64,000 bases of DNA, taken from Tetrahymena elliotti 4EA (lineage: Eukaryota > Ciliophora > Oligohymenophorea > Hymenostomatida > Tetrahymenidae). Made by a program: the position numbers and the translations under genes. How positions within the stretch are numbered: the first letter of the stretch is position 1; each line of letters begins with the position of its first letter. Location: the NCBI GenBank assembly GCA_000231825.2, contig JH720311.1:62001-126000 (forward strand), written 5' to 3'. Below are positions 55,151 to 64,000 of the stretch, one piece after another. Below the pieces are notes generated by a model. It was given only the letters and a program-made list of their open reading frames with translations, was not told the origin of the DNA and did no database searches.

Positions 55151-56385
55151 CTTCTTTCTTTTTATTTTTTGTCTACTTTTGTTTGAATTTCTAATTGTTT
55201 TTCACATAATTTTAATTTTATGAAAATTAGATGAGAAAATGCATGAAGTATTAATATTATTACATGAATGTATTTAATTATAAATAATTCAAAACAATAC
55301 TACAAATTAATATCTAATGCTCAATCTTTTATGATTATTTTTATCAAAAATATTCTTTAGTTTTTTATCCATACATTTAAAAAAATAGAATATATTTAAT
55401 ATACACATAATTAAATTAAATCTAAGGTGTTACTTAGTTTTCAATTCACTCATTGCATAAAAAAAACATTCTCAATAAATACATAAATTAAATAAAATCT
55501 GAGGTTTTACTTAGATTAATTACTTACTATCCATCTATCTCATAAAATTTTAATCGTATTATACTCATAAATTAAATAAAAATCAAAGCTATTTTTGTTT
55601 TCATTACATTTTACCAAATTTTATGCCATTAATTTTTTAGTTTTTATGAATTTTTCTGACTCTATTATTGCTACTTATAACTCAAAATTGTTTCATCTAT
55701 TTATTACCTTGAGCTTTTTTCAATGCCCTTCTAATTATTTATTACTTTATCTTAATAGAAGTTAGTTAGTATTTTAAAACTGAGAGAAATTATTTTTTAT
55801 TTTATGAATCTAAACAAATCCATACTTAATTCTTCTTATTTATTTTCATCAAGTAAAGATTTTTAGCAAACCCAAAGAAATCACAATTTCTATTATGATA
55901 TTTTTTTATACTTTCTTTATTTTTTTTTTTAAGATTAATTTTTTGTTATTAAAAAATAGTACGTATTTCATCCATATTAAAAATTTTAATTATAGTCTTC
56001 TAGAGGCTGACTTTTTATTTTTCAGTTACATCATTTACTTTATTTCAAAAAATACATTGAATTCTTTTAAAAGTTAGATTTAGCTCATTTATCTAATTTC
56101 TCATTAAAGAAATTTGTATAAATAAAAAATCTATGATAATATTTTAAAATAATTAATTATTTATAAATGTATCTATTTCAAAAATATAAGTGTCCAAAAC
56201 CTTAGATTTTTAAATAGAATGAGAGAGAAAACTAAAGAGATTTAGGCCTTTTAAAGAATAAAAGGGATATTCAGGATTTATTCTCAAAATTTTGTTTGAA
56301 AAAGTTAATCAAATTTTTCAAAATAATTATTAATTAATTTATTCATACTCAATTTAATAACTAAAAAAATTTAAAAAAGTAGTAA
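55151..56385. other. Divergent spacer between giant gene D and the LRR gene
   Basis: About 1.2 kb holding the 5' flanks of D (minus) and the LRR gene (plus). It includes the flank repeat at 55355-55590 and the conserved AATAGAATGAGAGAGAAAAC block near 56213. A 60-codon AT-rich open stretch at 55895-56077 has no recognisable content and is not called. Confidence 0.55.
55355..55590. repeat. Degenerate ~75-bp tandem repeat, about three copies
   Basis: Units carry TCCATACATTTAA, CACTCATTGCATAA or TCCATCTATCTCATAA followed by ATAAATTAAATAAAATCT. This is the same repeat, in the same order, as at 29697-29971 upstream of B, showing that the 5' flanks were duplicated with the genes. Confidence 0.6.
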
Positions 56386-59194
56386 ATGTTGATGATATAG
56401 CATAAACATTATTTTACAAGTCTTAGTGATGTACTTCAATTTCTTTAAAGATACAAATATTATAATTTTTATCTATTTATAGTTACTAAGCTCTAATTTA
56501 GCTTCTTACTTAGATCTTGATATTGAATTGAGGTAAAATTATTAATCTTTCTTTTAAATTATCAAATTTGACTTTAAACATCAAGTAAAAATAGTGTTTC
56601 AATATTAATTAATAATTTTTTAATCAATAACCTCTTTATTTTGTTCAAATTTTTATGTTTTTCTCATTTTTTTCAATATTTTCTTTATTCAAAGTTTATT
56701 TGAATAATTTTTTAAAGGGGCAATACAATTGATGAAATGTGCACATAAGCATTAGGATCTGCCTTAGCATATTGCTCTAATCTCTAAATTTTATCTCTCT
56801 CCCTAAGGTAAACACAGTCTTTCAATATTAATTATGTATTTTTAAATCAATAAATAAATACTTTAATTTATGAACTAACTAAAGGATTAATTTAGTTTGG
56901 TGCGCTTGATATTCATTTGGCACACTTTTTTATTGATTTTAATTGTTCTTTTCAGATTTGCTTTAAGTTCTTATGTTTTTCTCATTTTAAATAATTTTTA
57001 AAAGTAGCATTAATATTGGTGAAATGGGTTTTTAAGGATTAGGATCTGGTTTAGCAGAATGCTCTAATCTCTAAGATTTATCTCTTTCCTTAAGGTAAAC
57101 ATATTGTTTCAATATTAACTATGTATTTTAGAATAAATACATAAAGATTTTAATTTATAATGGATAGACTGACTGACTATTCATTAGCTTTTATTTGTTC
57201 TTTTCAGATTTACTTAAAATTTCATGTTTTTCTCATTCTTTTTCTATTCCTTAATTCAAAATTTATTTTTATAATTTTTAAAAGTAGCAATAACCTTGGA
57301 GAAATTGCCATATAAAGTTTAGTATCTGGCTTCATAAAATGCTCTAATCTCTAAACTTTGAAACTTAACCTCTAGTAAAAATAATTTTATAATATTAATT
57401 TATGAACAATAAACATACTGACTCATTTGGGTTGGTTTACTTAATATTTTTTTGGCTCTTATTCATTAACTTTTATTAGTTTTTTTTAAGATTTATTTCA
57501 AATTTTTATGTTTTTCTCATTCTCTTAAATATTTATTTTTTTAATTTTTCAAAAGTGGTAATAATATTGGTGAAATGGGTACATAAAAATTAGGATCAGA
57601 ATTAGCAAAATGCTCTAATCTCTAAACTTTGACTATTGACCTTCGGTAAAGATAGTTTTTAATATTTACTATGCATTTTAGAATGAATAAATAAATATTT
57701 TAATGAATAAATAAATATTTTAATTTATGAGGGACAGACTACCTTACTGAATAATTTAGGTTAGTTTACTTGATATTTGTTTGGCTCACCCACTCATTCA
57801 TTCACTAATTAATTTTTATTTGTTCTAATTAGATTTACTTCTTTGTTTCTCATTCTTTTAAATATCTTTTTTTAATTATTTTTACAAATTTCAAAAGAAA
57901 GAATAATATTGGTGAGCTTGGAGCATCAGGATTAGGATTTGGCTTAGCATAAAGCCCTCATCTTAAAACTTTGACACTCTGCCTCCAGTAAAAATAATGC
58001 TTTTAAATATGAATTTTTGAACAAATAAATAAAGAATTCAATTTATGAATTAAAGATTGATGGTTTATTAATTTTGATGATTTTAGTTTGGCTAGCTCAT
58101 TATTCTTTAACTTTTTTTTTTTTCAGATTCATTTAAAATTTCTATGTTTTTCTCATTCTTTTAAATATTCCTTAATTTAATTATTATTTTTATAATTTTT
58201 TAAAAGGGAGAATAATATTGCTGAAATAGGCTCATCAGGATTAGGATCAGGCTTAGGAAAATGCTCTAATCTCTAAACTTTAACTGTGTACCTCTAGTAT
58301 AAATATGGTTTTGAATTATGAATTTTTGAGCAAATAAATAAAGAATTGAATATATGAGCAACATATTGACTGACTAATTTAAGTTTGTCTAGTTGATATT
58401 TATTTGGCTTGCCCATTCCTTAATTCATTTTTATTTGTTTTTATCAGATTTACTTCAAATTTTAATGCTTTTCTCTCATTTTTTTAAATATTTCTTAATT
58501 TTTATTTATAAAAAAAAGTAACAATAATATAGGTGAATTGGGAGCTTAAGGATTAGGATTTGGTTTAGCATAAAGCCCTAATCTCAAAAATTTGACTTTA
58601 TAGCTCTAGTAAAAATAGTGATTCAAAATTAATTAAATATTTTTTAATTATCAACTAATTTAAGTTGGTTTACATCATATTTATTTGGCTTACTCATTCA
58701 TAAATTTTTATTTATTTTTTTGAGATTTATTTCAAATTTGTATATTTTTATCATTCTTAGAAAAATATTTCTTTATTTCATAATTATTTTTAAAAGGTCT
58801 AATAATATTGGTGAATAGGGTGCTTAAAAATTAGGGTCAGGCTTAGCAAAATGCTCTCATCTCTAATATTTGTATCTTTATCTCTTGTAAAAATAGTGGA
58901 TCAATGTCAACTATGCATTTTTAAATGAATAAATAAATAAAAACTTTAATTTATGAGGGACAGACTGACTGACTGACTAATTTAAGTTGGTTTACTTGAT
59001 TTTTGTTTGACATTCTCATTCATTAATTTTTATTTGTTCTTTGAAGATTTACTTTAAATTTTATATATTTATTTATTTATCAAGATTTATTTTTCTCATT
59101 TTTTAAAAGCTAGAATAAAATTGGTTAAACAGGAGTACAAAGATTAAGATCAAAATTAAGAAAAGCAAAAAGATTAGTTGATTTGAGTTATTGA
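56386..59194 (+). CDS. Leucine-rich-repeat protein (RNase-inhibitor type), one repeat per exon
   Basis: Predicted 299-residue soluble LRR protein, probably a binding scaffold; partner unknown. Eleven exons: 56386-56430, 56483-56532, then eight of exactly 90 bp starting at 56718, 57005, 57285, 57556, 57898, 58207, 58519 and 58797, and a last one 59110-59194 ending in TGA; the sum is 900 bp. Each 90-bp exon encodes one repeat of the form NNIGExGxQxLGxxLAxCSNLQxLxLxL, and all introns between repeats are phase 2. Introns are 181-252 bp and similar to each other (GTAAA.. to ..TTTAAAAG), so the gene grew by duplication of exon-plus-intron units. The start and first two small exons are the least certain part; they were chosen because the phases fit. 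No signal peptide is seen. It is opposite to and between giant genes D and E; a decayed copy lies between C and D. Confidence 0.78.
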
Positions 59195-60036
59195 TTATTT
59201 TTAATGAAAAAATAGACTACCCTTACTCTGATAATCTAATTATTATCATAAATTAAATAATTGATAATATTTAATCAGATTTCTTTTTCCAAAATAAATT
59301 ATTTTTGTTTAATTTAAAATAATTTTATATATTATTTCTTATTAAAAATTGATATTTATAATTTTGTAAATCATTAGCAATTAAATTAAGAAAATAAAAA
59401 AATTCCTAAATTTAGTAAAACCTCACAAATGAATCTAGTTACAGCCATATTTATTTCTTCTATATTATTTGAATCAAGTAAAAATTTCTAGCAAATTTTA
59501 CAATTACTTTAATAGTATTTTATTTAAATTTTTTTTTGTATTCTTCAGATTCATTTTTGTTATTAAGCTACAAAATCATTCTTATAAATGATTTAAAATG
59601 TAAAAAAAATATTTTTATCTTTCTTAAAATTAAAAATTACTTTGTTTGTATGTATATGATTTTTTTTTTAATTTATCTGATTAAAATTGTAATAAAATGA
59701 ATTAAAAAATATGCAATATCTTGAAATTACACAATTAAATTAAAATTTTGACACTTCAATTTTCATATTATTTGGTAATTATTAAACATAAAACTATTTT
59801 TAAAGTTTATTTAAATATTTTGGCTTTCTAATTTAGAATAGGTTATAGATAAAATTTGAATTCTTTTTAAAATAGACAGAGGATTCTCAAAAACACTTTT
59901 TAAAACAAATTTTAAAAATCTTTGTTTGGTTGTTAATTGAAAATTAAAATTCAAAGCTCTATTGTAAATCAAATTTATTGTCTTTAACTAGCATAAAACT
60001 TGAAATAAAAACACTACATTTAAATTATCTTTATAT
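59195..60036. other. Spacer between LRR gene and giant gene E
   Basis: About 840 bp of AT-rich DNA between convergent 3' ends. No gene, repeat or structured element was recognised. Confidence 0.6.
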
Positions 60037-63000
60037 TCATTTTAATTCATTGCCATTTTTTTTTCCTAAAATTTGGAAACAATTTTGTTTTACCTCTTAT
60101 TAAAATTACAAAGGACTTAAGAATTCTTATTAATCACTAAGTAGGTTTTCCTATTAAGCTTTTTCTTTTTATTTAGTATTAAAAAAATTAGAAAATAATT
60201 TTGAAAATAAATAATTTTACCACAGCTTAGAGATGGAGAAAGGCATAGTAACATATTATCACTAAGGATTTTATTATCTAATTAGTTTTCATTTATTTAT
60301 TAATTAAAAATTTAAGTATCTTTATTTTTATTTTATTGGGGTATCTTAAAATAATTTTAGGACCTATTCTTATTTTTTTCTAGTTTAATCTGATTTAATT
60401 TAATAAATTTAACTTAAGTTTAAATTTTATTATGTATTCCTTTCTCTTACACCTGATCAATTTCAATTTTCTATTCTTTTTAAGTTGATTAAAGATATTT
60501 TGGATCCAAATAAAATGTTGGGGGATTATTAATTTTTAATAAATATTATTAAGATATCTCAGATCTTTATTTTTTGTTTTAATTCTTAACTTATCTTTGA
60601 GTAACTTCATATTTTTCTTTGTTTTAAAAAAATAATTGAAAAAATAAATTTTTTAGATATTTACTTACATTATTAAACTTGAGGATTGTGATTTCCCTAT
60701 TCATTTATATTTTATTTGATAAATTATTTTAATTTATAAAAATCAATTAAAGGTTTTTATATCTATTTTGAGGATTTTGTATTTCTGATAAATTAATTTT
60801 AAATCAAAATTTCAAATAACTACTAATTATATTATCTAAATTTGGCTACCTATTTTATTGAGTGCTTTATTTAATTAAATTTTCTAACTGATTAAAATGA
60901 ATTATTTTAAACGAGCTTAATGAATCTAAATAAATCAGGAAATTTTAATTTCATTTTATAAAGTTAATTTTATAACAAACTTTATTTGGTTATGTCTGCT
61001 GGAATAGTTTAAATAATAGCAAGAAATATTAGCTTACATATGAATAGACCATTTAAGCTATATATAATCACCGTTACATATGAAGCTAACTTAGGATTAA
61101 ATTCATGAATTCCTTGATACAGAAAAGTAAGATTTATAGATAATATTGAAATAAATATTGACTACTGTTCTAACTTATTTCTTTGCTAAGAGATATATGG
61201 GCTTTTCTTGGTTGTCATTAAACTGTAAGAAACTAAAATGATATTTACGACAAAAGCCTAGAAATTTATTTTAATGAGTTAAAAAGAGTTTAAATAAAAT
61301 ATAATTTACTCTAATATTAGTTTATTCTACAAGCAATATTGATGCTGTCATTATAGCTGACTTAAAAAACATTTTTAACTTATACCAATAGTAGTATTTT
61401 GGCTTATAGTCTTCATATAAAAACTGATATTTGCTAATTTAAAATCTTTGAAATTTCGATTGTTTGAGAAGTTATATCTTTTTCAAAATCAAATAAGGGA
61501 TTAAAATCACAAATAAGAAAATTATAGGTAAAACAGCAATCAAGATAAATTTAGTGTGTCTATCAAAATCATAACATTCGATATTGATATCAATAGAAGC
61601 ATACTTTTATTATCCAATTTTTCTACAGCTTAATGTTTGAGATAACGATGCTACTAGAGAAGGGAAGTAAAATATATATGTGTATAAGAAACAGGTTAAC
61701 TTAAATTTCAAGTAAGGTTTGTAAAAATCTTTAGAATTTTTCAAATTATTTACAAAAAATAGGAGTATCATAATAATTAAAGAAGTGATAAGAGAAATAG
61801 TTAACTTTATTACCCAATATTCAATACCATCAAAATGTGAAAAAGGGAAGATACAATCTAAAGAACCATTAGACATCTAAATTGGGTTACCTACAGAATT
61901 AGTAGTAAAGCTGAAGAATTGAGGAAGATCGAGGTTATATTTATCTAGAATAGATATGATTTATATGTGATCAACGAGAGTTTAAGAGAATATCAGCTAC
62001 TGAAAGTTGTAAACTAAATTTCAAAAATTAAGTTATTTTATATTATTGTAGAAAATGTTTACCAGTGTTACTAAGATGCAAAATCCCTATGAATTTCAAA
62101 TAATAACCTGTTAAAATTCTCTCTGACTATTAAATAATTTTTTAGACACTAAAGTTAAGGTAAGTAAATTAGAGAGTAAAAAATATTAAGAAGTTAAGGA
62201 TAATAATAACTACAGATCCAGAACATTCAACACAATTTAGAGATTAGAATGTTTTTGAATACCTTTTATCCCAAATCTTTCCTTTAATATCACAATTCTC
62301 ACATAATATCCCAATGTGACCAACTTCGCATCCAAACTTTAATTTGATTTTAATTTACAATTAAAAATCAGGAGAAAAAAAATAAAATTTTTTAGAAATG
62401 AGTTAATCTGAAAAATTTGAAGATCAAATAAATTAAAATTGAAGAAAATTACTCTCGATGTTTCTTTTTGAGGTTAGCAACTTCGCTAATTCTTTGCACA
62501 AAATATTATTTCATCAGTGTAATTATTTGCTCTCCAGTATCCAGTCAATAGTTTAATGTTAGAACCTAAGCATTACTAGGCTCCTAAGGGACACGATTTA
62601 CAGCTTTGATCAGAAGTATCTAGCGAATACTTTCCATCTGGGCATTACTCACATAATATTTTATTTGTAAATGAGACTTCAATTTCCCCTATTACACAGT
62701 TTCTAAAGCTAATATCAAATTAAATTGAGATATAGATTGAAGTACTATTCAATTAATTCTAAGAAGATTTGTAATCAAATAAAATATTAGATTAAATCTT
62801 GATTTAACTTTTCTAAAGAGGTTTTGAAGTAATGCTAAAATCAAGGTTAAATCCTTTTTCTGAATATTTAGCTATTGAGCTCCCTTATATAAAGGTATTA
62901 TTACCATCTAAAACTTATAAATTTAAATTTTCTAGTTCTTATTGCAAATTTTTATTGATATTTAGACTAGTTAGTGCCAAAAAATTAAGGTAGTTACCTT

Positions 63001-64000
63001 CTTCATCTTTTAATTTAATATTATCTAGTTTTATTTACCCTCCACTTTTGAAATCTAAAATCTTGAATGAATTTTGCTAATCTTAACTTTATTATACTCC
63101 TTCAATTTAATTTATATCAAATTCTATTGATCTAAGCTAAGATCCTATATTTTATCCATAAAAAGTTGCTTTATTTTCTTTGAAATACAAATAGAACTAA
63201 TTGTCTATATTTTAGAATAGCTATGGGATATATGATTCATAATAAATTGCTCCTCCAACAGCAGCTGAGTTTTGAATGAAATAGCTATCATATAATTCTA
63301 GGTTTATATTATTTAAATACATTGCTCCTCCTTTACCTTTAGAAGCTTAATTAGATTAGAATAAATTCTAGCCTTCAAGTTTTAGTAATTGAGTTTAGTC
63401 TTTATTTCCGAGATAATACAAAGCTCCTCCATAATCTTTTAAACTTTTATTTTAAAGGAGTTATGTATTTTTTATGATTGATTTTTGAACATCATTTAAA
63501 TAAATTGAGCCTCCTTTTCCTTACTTTGAAATGTTACCATCAAAAGTTGATTCTAAAATGATTAAACTTTCCATTTTTGAAATGGTAAAAATGCAACCAT
63601 CTTATTCACATTCATTTAATTTAAACTAGGAGTTTTTTATTTCTAAGATATTAGAATTTTATACAGAAATAAGAGAGATTACTGGAGTATTAGTAAAAAG
63701 CCTAAAATGACTAAAATAAACTCTGCATGATGCTTAACTTATGATTTGAATTAATGAAGCTGAACTGTTTTCTAATTATATATCATTTAAATTAATTTAC
63801 TGTGATTCTACTACCTGCATAAGATACGTTTCTTTCGCAGTATGGCATTTAGTACATTAGAATTTAGATAAAATCATTTTTTATGCTTTTAATTAAAATA
63901 AATTTGAATCATTGAGATTTAAAGATTCAATTCTAACACCCTGAAATTCTATATCTGAAGATAATATTTCTAATTTAATATTATCGCTTTCTGATATTAT
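60037..64000 (-). CDS. Giant Cys-rich/beta-helix multi-pass membrane protein, paralogue E (5' part outside window)
   Basis: The C-terminal six exons of a fifth, more diverged copy: 64000 (cut) to 62453, 62336-62063, 62013-61310, 61257-60669, 60616-60221, 60164-60037. The 274- and 704-bp exons match the other copies exactly in length and phase, and the last 2091 bp (697 codons with stop) is in frame. The ephrin-receptor-like Cys module lies at about 62490-62690, followed by FGCEVGHIGILCENCD. Membrane segments include SLITSLIIMILLFFVNN and YTYIFYFPSLVASLS. The tail region is unlike A-D in sequence but ends EFLSPLQFQQEVKQNCFQIL, aligning with EFPTFKDFVQNIKQNTFQTL of B, which fixes the last exon and the TGA at 60037-60039. 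As the most diverged copy it is the best outgroup for the array. Confidence 0.8.

Noticed and set aside
1..64000. Apparent massive pseudogenisation from TAA and TAG stops
   Set aside because: Reading TAA and TAG as Gln, as in many ciliates, opens kilobase-long frames with conserved families; only TGA acts as stop.

Overview
The window reads as a nuclear genome segment from a ciliate, most likely a Tetrahymena-type species. The DNA is very AT-rich. Every recognisable gene only stays open if TAA and TAG are read as glutamine and TGA is the sole stop. Introns are short (mostly 50-95 bp), AT-rich and GT..AG. No telomere repeat, rRNA, tRNA or CRISPR was seen. All gene models were built by hand from splice signals, reading frame and comparison of paralogues within the window.

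Left end (1-6152): two paralogous aldo/keto reductase genes of the Kv-beta-like family lie head to head (399-1559 minus, 3407-4495 plus) around a 1.85 kb spacer. Downstream of the second is an AT-rich spacer holding a 16-bp palindrome.

Main body (6153-64000): five tandem minus-strand copies (A to E; E is cut by the window edge) of one giant gene family. The four complete copies predict proteins of 3263, 3282, 3249 and 3281 residues. Each has a signal peptide, an N-terminal Cys-rich segment, a long beta-rich ectodomain, a parallel beta-helix region with GGA(I/L)Y-type repeats, an ephrin-receptor-like Cys module, a GCEIGHIGPLC signature, about eight membrane segments and a Gln/Asn/Lys-rich tail. 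Exon order, intron phases and even many exon lengths (159, 274, 704, 595 bp) are the same in all copies, and every model sums to a multiple of three. These are probably surface receptor-like or adhesion-like membrane proteins; the function is unknown.

Spacers C-D and D-E also carry plus-strand leucine-rich-repeat genes. The D-E copy (56386-59194) looks intact, with eight LRR exons of exactly 90 bp each. The C-D copy (42914-44329, beside a 757-bp run of N) is a pseudogene. The array shows active paralogue evolution: a 1,100-bp perfectly identical tract between C and D, a 270-bp inverted-repeat element in intron 1 of B, loss of that intron in C, a possible intronised exon in A, and loss of many N-terminal cysteines in C.
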